Shown here: positions 20,991 through 32,700 of the stretch, piece after piece
How positions within the stretch are numbered: position 1 is the first letter of the stretch
Layout of the letters: every line of letters starts with the position of its first letter
Assembly (NCBI GenBank): GCA_907165135.1
Contig: OU015566.1
Span: forward strand, 13,686,157-13,750,156
Source: Oikopleura dioica
Taxonomy: Eukaryota; Chordata; Appendicularia; Copelata; Oikopleuridae
Reading direction: 5' to 3'
DNA length: 64,000 bases
Notes under the pieces: model-generated
Database searches by the model: none
What the model was told of the DNA's origin: nothing
What the model saw: the letters and a program-made list of their open reading frames with translations, nothing else
Translations under genes and position numbers: made by a program

Positions 20991-23758
20991 CTAGATGAAT
21001 TTCCTTTTTGGAAATTTTTTTCTAGAATTGTTGTCGTTGAGTTGGATCCAAGAGAGGATTCAGTTCAGTTCGACTTTTTCGGTTTTGTCGATTTTCGATT
21101 TTGAGAATTTTAAATTTGAGATGATTTCCGTTGAGTTTCTTTAGAACTCCCCATAATGAAAGCTCTTTGTTATACGCAAACAACGGGCGTGTAAAGAGAG
21201 AGAAGGGCCCTATTTGGCTAACTGGCCCTGTGCTACTCTACCCCCTCCCTCTATCATCTCAGCAACTCACTTCTTCGCTGCTCCTGCCCCCCGCTCAGAA
21301 TTTTTCCCATTTTTTTTGAAGAGACTTTCGCCAAACATTCTTCACTCGCCGCGGGGAGAGAGAGGCATGCCCTGAGGCATGAGAGCTTAGCTAAGGGTCG
21401 AGAGGAGACAATCGCGGCCACCAGGTGAGGTCAGTTGCCAAATCCTGTCCACAAAGGCACCTTGCCAGTACAACTAAGAAGAAAATTGCGCATGTAAAGC
21501 GCTATTTACAGAAAGAGATGGACTTTCTTACTGTCACTGGCGGAGGGAAGAAAGCCTAGACGGGTGTTTGGGCACACTTTTTAATCATCCAAAGACCTTA
21601 ACATCCGCTTGGTTTCTTCACACCGCCTGTTGACTCGAACGACGAAAACGAACTGGAAAATAAGGGTATCAACTTCGAGAGAAATCAAAAAAGAGAGACA
21701 TTTTTCCCACTATCTAAGAGTAGTACTACGCCTCGTTGTCAATCTATTTGGAGGCACTTTTTCCCTCGGGGCCAGCTCGCTTCACAATTTCACCAATCGC
21801 CACCCACGCCATTTTCTAACCGACTCACCCGCCGCAGGCCCAGACAGCAGCATCGGCCCAAGGCGCGTAGTAGCGAAACTAACGCATGTTTTTCCATTTT
21901 CTTTTCGGCGCTTTGTGAACAGAAATCCAAAGAAGTGGTTCTAGCTGTGTGATCGTGAGCGCCCGAGGCGAGAGCCCCTTCTGATTTCTGTTTCAAAAGC
22001 GTCGTCAACTCGACGATAAATTTGAAGCTCAAAAGAATCATCACTCGATTTACGGCCTTTGTTTGATTTCGAAAATAAGGGACTCCCAAACCAAGAGCCC
22101 GAGCGCACCCGTTTCCGCCGAACAATGACAATAGGGGGCAGCGAGCATTGTCCCCATAAGTGGTTTGTCCCGAATAAAGAACGAAAAATGGCCAGAGAAG
22201 AAAGCGAGATAGAGAGAGAGCGGGCCGTTTATCTCGCTGGCCGGCGACTAAGGGTGTCTCTCCTAGTCGATATTATCGATCGTAAAAACTTTCGTTTTTT
22301 TTTATCCACCTTTTTTTCAACTCAAATTCCCACCTTGGGAAAAGAGGGGGAAGCACGCTTTTCTTCCTTCACCTTTCTCCATCACCTGAGGTATCTACGA
22401 ATTACGATTCTAGAGCCGGACTAGGTAAACCACGGATTGCTTAGGGGCCGATTCGAGCTTCCAACTCGCAAATCGATAATTATAAAAATGCCCATCCTAA
22501 GCAAAACGGAAATTACCTGCTTCGCCCTCAGGTGCACTCGACGCAGAAAGCGTGCTTCACTCGCCTTGGGCGGTTTTTTTTTCTGTAGAAGGGGAAGTGG
22601 GGCCACCCACTGAGAGATGAGAAGATGGAATTTCCTCCGCCGGTGGAAGCGCTCCCGGATGGAGCGGTATGCAAATGGAATTTGCAGAGTCTGATAGTGA
22701 GATAAAAACCCGATCAATCTCACTAGACAGAAAACGAGAGAGGCGAGTACAGTCAGTTCTTCGATGTGTTAGCTTAACCCGTCGTAGTCAGGGCGACGGA
22801 ACCGCGTCAAAGGGCGGTTGAGGCAGAACCCTGCCTCCTGATAAATGCCTTTTCATTGACTAGACAACAAAAGTTGGGACTGGTTGTAAATTGGAATGGA
22901 TGGATCGCTAGAGTCTCAATTTTACGGACAATCAGCGTTTTAACGAGCTAGATCTTTTATTAATTCCTTTTTCATTTTTATTGTCAAAATAAAATGCTTC
23001 TCACAAGCTTGATCGGGCATAAAATTACCAGACGACCCATTGATGCTCTGACTGTCGAAGGAACGCCCTGCTTTACTGTAATTTACTGCAAGAAAAACGA
23101 AAACGAAGGTTCTCTTCTGAAATGTTTATTATTTATCTTTACTGAAATGAGTTTCATTCATTTTTTCTTCTTTATATACAGGAAGTTCGTGGAATAGTTT
23201 TTTTTTCGCAAATATTTTTTCTTGGTACACGAAAAAGTTACAATGTGGCAGTTACAGTTGGGCATGTTTCTTATTTAATCTTTGTAGAGATAATAAATTG
23301 GATAAAAATTAAATGAAAAGAGGAAAGGTTTGGAGGGAGAGTTACAGTATTTCTTGTTTTGGGCTACCTGTAGTTTCGTTTTTGAAATTAGCTACTGTTT
23401 ATATTTTAATATCAACTGCGTTTTATCGACTTGTTTTTTGGTTAATCCGACTTCCTGTGGAGCTGTGGATACAGTGAGTTTTACTAGCTGACTGTATGTT
23501 CGTAAACATCAAGAAAGCAGGTTCTTGAGCAGATTTTTCTCCAAGAATTAACAAGGAAAAACCCAGAGAGTAAAATTTAAGGGTGTCACTTTGTAAAGTC
23601 TTGAAGAAAATGCTGCACTAGAATCTGAACCTTGATGTTTACCCTCTTATTAGCAAATAAAGGTAGGCTAGGATTCATATTTTTAGGTTCATGTATTACG
23701 CATTTTGAAATATTTCAATGATGAAGTCTGATAAAAAATGAAATGAGAATAAAAAGCG

Positions 23759-26700
23759 TTATGGAATGAATGCGAGTAAGCGTGCGAGCACTGGCGACGC
23801 ATCCTGACGAGAGGCGGCCATTAACGAAAGCCGATCTTCGAAGCGGCTGATCATTGGGACGATGTCTTTTTCGCCGTGGGAAACGGATTGTTCTGTCAGG
23901 CAGAGGAGGATCGTTGCGGCGTTGATTCGGACGGCGCGGGTGAGGCAGTCCTCCCGATCGTCGGTGAAATCGTCGAAGAGGAAGTGACCGGCGTTTTGGA
24001 GGAGAACTCGGAGACCTGCAGGAGGCTGGGGAGGACCGGCAGCGATCATCACTCGCTTAGCGACGGGCTGGTTTGGCTCGGTCTTTGCAGCTCCTAGGAC
24101 TCATGAAAAGGCTGAAAGATTGAGCGTTATTTTACCTTCTTCAGTCGTGCGTTTCTGAGGCAAGAGTTTTCCGTTGACAGGAGTTCCATTTTTCTGCAAA
24201 GATTCCTAAAAAAACGAGTTTTTCCGTGGCTGAAATCAAGGAAGAGTACCTTTTTCTGACTCTCGTCATTTTCTTTGTCCGAGTGGCTTTCGGATCCGTT
24301 TTCCACGGGCAGAGCTTTCTCTGCTTCTGACTGTGATTTCGACTGTAAAACTGCTGATGCTTCTTTTTCCTGAGAGGACGTTCCGTTGACGGTTTTTTCG
24401 GGAATGGGCTCGAGTTTTGGCTCCATTTTTGGTTTCACTTTCCCGACGCCGCCACCAACCGAGTCTAAGCTGTGGTTTGAGTCTGAAGTTGAGTCTATAA
24501 TAAGTGATCTACACGGGACATCCTCGCTAGAAAAATTACCTTCGTCGACTTCCGAGATGCCATTTGCCACTCCGTTGGAGATTGGAGAGGCCACGCCATT
24601 GGAGGGGGTCGAATTGCCGTTCGAAGAGGGACTGGGGCTTGTAGCATGGCCATTGGAAATTGGGGGGACAATCGGTTCATCCTTGAAATCCCCTTTTTTC
24701 ATGCGAATGCCGACGAAGCTCTGTCGATTGTGGCTGTCGTTTAGCACCTGGGTAGTAGGAAAAATCTCCCTCACGAGTCGGGTAAAGCCGGAAACGTCGA
24801 GAACGGGGGTTCCATTCACGCCTGCAATTTTCAATTCTTGCGTGGCTTTGGTTGTGTATTCAGTGAAGACGCCCGAGCGGGAGAGCAGCTCGTTTTCGTC
24901 GCCGAGTTCGATGCGTTTTCTGATGAAAGCACGGGCGAAATTGGCAGATGCGGCTTGGATTTGGGATTGGTCTTCTTTCAGGCCATTTGCGACTAGAAAA
25001 GGTAGAAATAGAATTGGGAAAATGAAGTGGGAAAAGCTACCTTGTCCTACAGGTCGCAGTTTTTGAGGAGTTTGGGACTTGGTAGCATTACTGTGAACTT
25101 CTTGTTGTTGGGGACGGAGAGCGGCTTGCTTGGCAGGAGAGGAGTGAACAGAGTTGTGAGGAGTTGCGGGATGGGGAGTTTGAGCTTGAGGTTTTTGAGA
25201 ATTCGGAGCGGAGGAGTTGGCTCCTTGGAGCGGCGCGGAGGTGGCGCGAAGAAGACGCGGCAGACGAGGAGTCACGATCAAAGGATAGTGAGTTACTTCG
25301 CCGTGCCGAGGGCCGAAGAATTTTAACTTGCTGAAAAAAGAAATGGGGCTCGATGAGAGGGAAACTGAGCTACCTGAAGTCGCAATTTCGACTTGAAAAG
25401 GAGAGCAAATCGACGAGGACAGCGATGTTCTCTGCTTTGACCATCGATCTGGCCATTGGACTCCTGGCAATAGCGACTAATGCCTCTAGCGTCGCCACCA
25501 GCAAATCGCAGTCAGGAAGTGTCAAGTTCGGAATGATCATTTCCGACATATCTGGCAAGTACTCCAGCAAAAGTTCGGCTTTTTTCTGAAGAGTCTCGAG
25601 CGTTTGCGTTTCTTCCTCTGCCGGATCGGGGGTTTCTTCGTATTCTTTGCCGTTGTCGTAGACTGTTTGCTCGAGAAGAGAGGAGTAGATTTCCAACACG
25701 CGGATTTGAATGACTTTATCGGAGCGACGCATCAATCGGACGAGCATTTCGAGGATTAGGGACATGTATGGTTCGTCGATCCAAACTGAAGAAGAAAATT
25801 GAGAAACTATCCTATGAGAAGCTGCTTTTTACCTGGGAGTTGGACGTTCTTATCAGTCTTATCGCTCTCCAGCAGCATCGACAGCGTCTCGAGAGCTTGC
25901 TCAATCAATCCAGTATTCTCCGAACTCAGGGCACAGCGAAGAAGAAAGCAGAAAACTCGCTCGTTTCGTCGGATAATATGCGTGTCGAGGCGATCCTGGA
26001 CGATGTTTCTGAGGATGACCAGGACTTGTCGGATTCGCTGGCCTTCGCGGTCCTTTTCTCCGAGAAGGAAGGGCTCCTCTGATTTCAGATGAGGGGGAAT
26101 AAAGTCGGAGTAGATGCCGAGGAGGGGTTTTAGGTCGTCGTTTTCGCTCAAAACTTCGTCCCAGTAATGCGTCAAGCTACAATTTTAAAAATTATGCTGA
26201 TATTTCATCAAATTTTTCCTCAATAAATGACTGAAAAACATCTATTACTCACAATAGTTTGGAATTGGCCTGCCATCGTTGGCTCAACTCGCAATCGTGA
26301 TCTTCTGGGACTCCTACATGAAGCATCAGAGCATCGAGAAGGTGTGGGCAGCGCTCAAGACGCAGTCGTTTTTGTCTGTGATCGGAGCAGTAGAGCAGAA
26401 GAGTGTTGAGGATGAAGTTGACTTCGTTGGGTAAGCAAGAGTGGAGGGAATTGATGATTTTCCATTCTGGCGGGTCAGGTTTGTACTGAAAAGGAGGCTC
26501 AAAAGGGGGCGTAGAAGATACGCTTACCAAGGACTGAAAATTCGGGTCGAAAGACGAAGCCTGCTCTTGGAACATCCTCCTCCTCACGTGACGATCGTAA
26601 GACTGCGAGTACGAGTCTTCCCTGACCTTCCTCGGTTCGGAAAGAAAATCAAGCGCTCCTCTATTCGGATTCTGCTCTTCTTCGTCATCATCTGCTGGAT

Positions 26701-27544
26701 CTTCTCCGTAAAGTTGCAGTCGTTCGAATGACTAAAAATGCTCGTTATATAAAACCTTTTATCAATCCTGATCAAAAATGTGATTAACATGATTGTAAAA
26801 TCGAATTTGCGACCGGCGGGTATGTAAATGTAAATTCGTAATTGAATAAAATGTAAATTGCGCATTAGATGAAAGTGAATTTGTTTTACCTCCAAATATT
26901 GCTTGTAGATTTTTCTGAGGCCATAAGCAAGCGTTGCGGATGGTGGAGTCAGATTAAATGCTAAAAATGGAAAGCATAAATACAAAATTAAATGATTCAA
27001 AAATAGAAAAAGGAATGAAGGAATGGTTGTTTTTACCTTGAAGAATATCTTGCCACTTATCTTCTTGGCTGAGCGTGTGACTACCACCTGTTTCGGGTTA
27101 AAAATTGGGGAGAAAAATTCTAGATACAGAATTGAAAACCAAAAGACAATTAAAATAAAAAAGTCTTATAAATTATTTTTGAAAAAATTAAGGGAACAGA
27201 ACAACTTATCAGTGTTATCTTTTGTGAATTACATGTTAGGCCAATATATAATCAATTTGATGAATAAAGTATAAGCGCTTAATTTTTCTTGACCGAAAGT
27301 AGCCTTACTGCTGTCCTATATTTTTCAGCGCGCGTTTGAACTTTTTTTATCTGGGTGTCAGAAAGTTCAACTCCGAACGCAGCGCGCTCCACTATTTTAA
27401 CCCTTTTCCTAATTTGGTGACTCTTTCAAACAACAAGTACAGGCTCACGGGCTTTCCCGCCAAATTCGGGTCCCTCGGCGGCGGCATCTTCCCCCGATCA
27501 CGATAGTACGCATCTAGGCTTCTTGCGAACTCTGTCCGATCCAT
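23759..27544 (-). CDS. ARID2 / BAF200 orthologue (PBAF chromatin-remodelling subunit)
   Basis: The start MDRTEFARSLDAYYRDRGKM opens an ARID DNA-binding domain (exons 27544-27409, 27087-27037 and near 26955-26890: RVTKLGG, LSQEDKWQDILQ, SATLAYGLRKIYKQYLE). The armadillo-like region follows (SCLPNEVNFILNTLLLYCSD; RQVLVILRNIVQDR; NLTLPDCDLLVATLEALVAI), with direct counterparts in vertebrate ARID2. An RFX-like winged-helix segment is at about 24965-24720 (VFTEYTTKATQEL ... FTRLVREIFPTTQVLNDSH). A Ser/Glu-rich low-complexity tail leads to a conserved-looking C-terminus ending FEDRLSLMAASRQDASPVLA. The first intron (27088-27408) starts GAAAAG and ends ACAG, so it is GA-AG. It acts in the nucleus as the targeting subunit of PBAF. 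I see no C2H2 finger pair at the C-terminus, unlike human ARID2. Confidence 0.85.
27329..27388. repeat. Short hairpin within the GA-AG intron of ARID2
   Basis: AGCGCGCGTTTGAACTTTT is followed by the imperfect inverse AAAGTTCAACTCCGAACGC AGCGCGCT. The arms are 19-26 bp and end in GCGCGC. The intron is 321 bp, long for this genome, and its donor is GA. Confidence 0.5.
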
Positions 27545-29700
27545 CCTTGCAGTAACTGCCACTCCAGTTGTTGATGTTTTTTGTTGATGCTCGGTCGAAA
27601 GAAGATTGAATCTCCAAGGGTTGAATTTTTTAATTTTTGCGTTTTTGTTTGAGTTTTGTTCAAATCATTACCGATTTCGTCAGTCTTAATCTTCAAAGTT
27701 CTGTTAGTTACTGTAGTTCACAGGGGATCAAATTGCGAACATCGCATAAATAAGGGAGTGAGAGTTGAAATGAGTTCGAGGGTACTTCCTGTAAGAACAA
27801 CTCATCCTACAAGCAACTACAGTACCCTAAATGGACTAGTACATAAGTTAACATAATTCAGTATAATTATGAATCATCAAAAACAAGATTAATCAGTAAT
27901 AGGGTCAAATTAACAAAACAGAACTTTGGATAAAGAAACTAAGTTTTTCTACTGATAAATGACTGTAAATCAAAAAAAGAACAGTATTCTTCCATCTGAT
28001 AGCCTTAACCCTAAACTTGGGATTTTAAACTATTTTTCTTCCGCCCTAAGTTTTCTTTTAAACTATAACTTCTACTGCTAGTTCGATTCTTTGCGCTAGT
28101 AAATCAAGTTTTTTCGTTAATTTTTTTGCATTTTTACGCGGCGGCGCGCTATGTTCTTCCTCGGATGAGTTGAGATAGCCTCATTCTCTCCAGTCTCGCC
28201 TTCGTCTCTCTCTCGGTATCGTCTCGCGCTCTGGGCTCGCGCCCCTTACGCTCACTACTCTTAGCTCCGCTCCGTCAAGGGAAGCACGGAAGAAGACAAA
28301 AATTTGTAGCCCTCGCTCTCGATGGAGAGGGGCGATTCAGCGGCAGGTTCAGGCAGCGCGCCAACCCTCGATCCTGATTGGTCGCACGCTGCAACGGCGC
28401 ACGAGCTCAGCGGCGTCGCTCATTGGACAAGGGGAAATGAATACCCAGGGGGAACTAGGGTGCGCCAAGGGTTTCCCGCGGTAATTCATTTCCCCGGGGT
28501 TCAACGTTCAAATAACCGGCCGGAAGCCAAGGATTCTTGAAAATTTTCAAAAAGAAAATTTTCTGCAAGAAGTCCTTGAGCTTTTAGGTCGGGTTATTTC
28601 ACCGGAAAAGCGGCGAAAACGCTCAGAAATTTATTTTCTGCTTGTTTCCACGCGAAATTTTGATTTCAGAAGACCTTCCTTGCGAAAAATTAATGTTTTC
28701 CGTACTTTCAATCCGTTTTTACAGCTTTCACTGTAAGAAAATGGCGACAATCAGATCAAATTGTCATTAATTGCCCTCATTACCGCCTTGTTCTTACAGT
28801 CAAATCTGTAAGGACAGTTTGAAAGTGTGGAAATCATCCATTTTTCGTAAATGAATTGCTTTGGAAATCAAAATTTCGCGTGAAAACATTCAGAAGATTA
28901 AATTTCTGAGCGATCGAATTGATCTTGAGTAAACATGTGACTACGCTGGATGATCCGCGCGCGCCCTACTCCACCACACTTACTAGACAGGCAACTGTCA
29001 AACGGCTTCGAACGCCACGAAGATTACCTGACAAGAGCCCAGGCTCTCAAAATCAACTCAACTAAGGCCTCGTCTCTTTCCTGCTCAATTCCAGCTAAAA
29101 TTGCCTTTCAAAATTCATTTCACGTTCTTAATCCAATTTCCTGCTAAAACCTAAATTTCGTCTTCAATTTCGCTAATAAAACGGCCCCTGGGCCACTTTC
29201 AATTGAAACACGCTCAATTCAACGATGCAGGAGGCCATTTTAAAGCGCTCAGGAATGCTCGAGTTCATCCAGCAGTGGGAGAGGCAGAGGGAGGACTCCA
29301 CGACATATAAAATAGGGGGGTTCTCCGGCGCGCGAGAGCTCTTTTTCATCGCAAAAGTTCGAAGTTTTGAGATAATCGCAAAACGCTAACAGCCACCAAC
29401 TTCCTCTACTCTTTTTTCGAGGGATTCTACAGTGAAACTGCGTCTTACAGGACGAGAAACTGTAGCTAACCTAACGAAAGTCTCAATCCTAATTTGACTA
29501 TCATCATCAATGGAAGGCTTTTTTCCTAGATTCAAGTTTATTCATTTCTATCTCCATGTTGTGCTGTTTCAGGGCAGTGTAGTGCGAACTGTGGGAAGGA
29601 GATTTAAAAATAATGCTTTGTTGAGTGTAGAATTGAAGCTAAAAATCTTTTTCTGTTGAACTATCAAGTATCAAGTCAGGAATGCCCAGCAGTAGCCTCG
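27545..29700. other. Intergenic region between ARID2 and NUP133
   Basis: This interval lies upstream of ARID2 and downstream of NUP133, both on the minus strand, so it should include the ARID2 promoter. GC-rich DNA with TCTC runs is found at 28130-28500. No protein is recognised. A 320-bp hairpin is listed separately. A downstream ORF fragment at 28950-29147 shows no similarity. Confidence 0.4.
28603..28925. mobile_element. Foldback/MITE-like hairpin, about 320 bp
   Basis: The left arm GCTCAGAAATTTATTTTCTG ... CACGCGAAATTTTGATTTC (28615-28672) is repeated inverted as GAAATCAAAATTTCGCGTG ... AAATTTCTGAGCGATCG (28864-28917). Inner blocks also pair (TTTCCGTACTTTCAA with TTTGAAAGTGTGGAAA; TTACAG with CTGTAA). 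Nearly the whole segment can fold back on itself. No ORF is present. Confidence 0.65.
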
Positions 29701-29702
29701 GT

Positions 29703-32700
29703 CTAACTTTCCATTCCGTCGAGTCGTTCGGCGTGAAACTCGATTGCTGCGCTGAGGATATACGAGAGCACAGGCTGAAGGGCGTTTTGACACGAGGAAA
29801 GAGGGACGAAGAGGTTACCTGATCGGCGTAATTACATAACTCCGGGTGAGATATGACCTCGTTCGCGATTGGAAGTTGCTCGGAATTTGTGCAGAATCGG
29901 AGCAACTGGTCGACTAGTGTATCTTCTATCGCTTCCAATGGTTGATGCGCGTTTTCCAGCGCTCGCTAAAGAGAATCAAAAGGGATAAGAGGGCTTGTTT
30001 CTATACCTTCCAAGAAGGATGCTCTATTTCGGAGCTTATGAGGCGAGCCCAGATCAGCGTGTTTAACTCGTTTCGTTCCCTGGGTTCGGCTAGGTCGTAC
30101 ACTTGCATCGCGTTTTCAACATCATCTGAAGAGATGCAGTTGCAATCAAGGAGGAAAATGGACTTACCGATAGTTATTTGTCGAATATTTTGATTGGTAA
30201 GAGCGTCGATGATGTCATACACGTCGAGAGCTGAAGAGGTGTTGGAAACGCGCAACTGTGGATCCGGAATTGTGTCTTGGAAATCCAGAAGTTTTTCTTC
30301 CTTGATCGCTTGAGTCTCATCCGGAGGAGGAGCCCCTCCCGCGATGGAGGCAAGTTTAGCGAGGCTGATGAGTGTTCGTCTTCCATACGCATTCGAATCG
30401 TCCTTTGCTTGCTCGACCAGTCGCTCTCCCGCTTGGTCAAAGTTGTTCTCGCGGATCATCAGCATCCAGCCGTGATCGCTGTCTTCTCTGACGAGCTCGG
30501 CGATTCTGCCGCCGAATTGGACAGCAATGTCGACAAGTTCTTTCCCAACGAATTTGCTTTTGATGAACTCTGGAAATTCTGGAATAAGGAGGTAGCGAGC
30601 GAAATCCTTTTCATTCTTCGTCGCTAGAAAGAAAGAATATGCTGGGAGTTTAGGTTTGATAAGAGGTTGCTTTTGATTTGCTAGAGTATGAAATACTCGT
30701 TTCTGATTGGGTCGATGAAAGAATAAGGGTTTTTGATTGGAAAAATAATGAAAAACTTGTATATAAAGAAACCCAAACCCCATAAAACCAACAATTACCT
30801 TGGTAAACCTCCAAAAGCCCACCAAAATCCTGAAATTGCTCGGCCAGCAATCCCGCTTCATTCCATCGTTTTCGCTCCGTAAAAATCGCTACGCATTTTT
30901 CGCGAATGCTGACAAACTCTTTCTGCGATTCTGAGTTTGAGTTTCCTGCTTTGACGTGAACCAATCTGTCCGAAAGAAGAAATTTCGACATGATGAAGAG
31001 TTGCTCGATGACTGTGGCACGCTGTTGCTCGAATTTTTTCATGCAAGAAACGTTGATTGTCGAGAGGAGGGTTTTCAACCAAAGTTGGGTCCAGAGGCGA
31101 GAGGTTTCTTGGTACAAATCGGCGTTGTCTTGGCGGAAAGAGGCTGAAAATGGACGTTAAGAAAGTTCTCTTCCTTGATTTCAAGATAGAAAGGTCATCT
31201 CCGTTACTTACTGATTGCGCCCAAAATCGAGCAAATCGTCTGATTCGAGTGATGAATCAAATCGAGCTCTTGAACTGTCGGCGTTCGTTGCTGAGTCTGG
31301 TTGACAATATTTTCGCAGAATTCAGAAAGCGCATTGACGATGTCTCCAACTTCCGTAACTTTTGCATAAAAAACGTCCTGTGGCGTGAGTCGCTGAGGAA
31401 CTCGCGACCCGATTGTGGTCAAGACGCTTTGAATCGCGTGACCGATGACTGTTTGCAAATTCGCAGGGCTGGAACGAAGAGCAGCGGCGACGGCGAGTTT
31501 TTCAGCGTCCTGAGCGATGATGCCGAGGGCTTCTCCGTCGACGGAAGAGGCGACGAAGGAACGGAATACTCCGTGGGTAGCGATCTTTTCAGCGAGTTGC
31601 TTTTGGATCAGAAGTGGTTTTCCAGCTTTGAGGAAGGCTTTGTCTTTGATAATTAGCAGCTGCTCGTGATTAAACTTTTTTGTTCTTTAGGAAAGATGAA
31701 ATATTCGGAAATGGGCTGATTAAATTATTTCCAGCTGTTTGTATTTTCGTGCAGATATAAATAGCTGCAAGAAAAGAAATTTTCATCAAATAAAATGAAG
31801 CAACAATGAAGACGAAATATCTTAATGTTTTATTTTTTAAAACTTCAAGATAACTATTTTTCATATTGAAAACCGACGAAAAACCTGAAAATATCAACAA
31901 GGGCAACAAGGGCAGCAAGGGCAACAAAAACAACAATGCTAGAGATGTTCGCGCGAAAGATGAGGAGTTTCCTAGAAGACAGGCGCGGAGCGCATACTCT
32001 CTTTGATTGATCTTCGTAACGCCCGGTTATTCTAGATGCTGTTAAGTTTTTTTTTGTTTTTTCATAAAAATAGATAGTTGCAATGACGAATCTTAACGAT
32101 AAAATAGGTCGATTCATGCACTTTGGCTTGGAATCAAAGGCGTTGGAAAAAAAATTTCAATATGAAAATAAAAGGACTTTCGTTTTTCGTCTGTTCACTT
32201 TTGAGGAAGATATTGATCCAAGAACTTACTTTCATACTTATGCTGCATAAGTTATGCAAAATTTCTAAAACGCAGAAAATGCATTAAATCAACAATTCTA
32301 GAGACGCGCGCTCAAAAACAATAACAGAAGCCAACTCAAAAACAGCGCAACCTCTCAAAACCTGAAAATATCAACAAGGGCAACATTGTTGCCCTTGTTG
32401 CCCTTGCTGCCCTTGCTGCCCTTGTTGCCCTTGTTGATATTTTCAGGTTTTACCAAAACCGATAATCAATGAAACAAAAGCTCTTCCAGGCATTTTTGCG
32501 TGTCATTTTCCTGTATTACTTTTCTACAAATAAAAAACTTTAGCTAGTAAAAGATTCAAGTGTCAATAATTGTAAAAATAAAAAAGTTTTAGATAGATCA
32601 GGTCGATAGATGGTTTGATTGTGATAAAATGTAGCTATAAATCTGATTGTTTTTAAAATAAAAAGCGCTGAGAAAAGAATCTTTCACCACAAATTTGAAA

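Larger units (their letters stand above)
19600..23755. other. Long non-coding interval between ABCA and ARID2 3' ends
   Basis: No recognisable protein is present. It contains an E-box palindrome (20055-20062), a CT run (about 20273-20290), two inverted repeats (20690-20860 and 20895-20985), and GC-richer, GA/CT-rich stretches at 20100-22700 that look more like promoter, UTR or non-coding RNA sequence than coding exons. A 67-codon ORF at 22994 (start MLLTSLIGHKITRRP) has no recognisable domain. The last few hundred bases are presumably 3' UTR of ARID2. Confidence 0.4.

Noticed and set aside
20059-22723. Several ORFs of 90-120 codons on both strands
   Set aside because: Composition is low-complexity, frames overlap on both strands, there are no consistent splice patterns and no recognisable domains.
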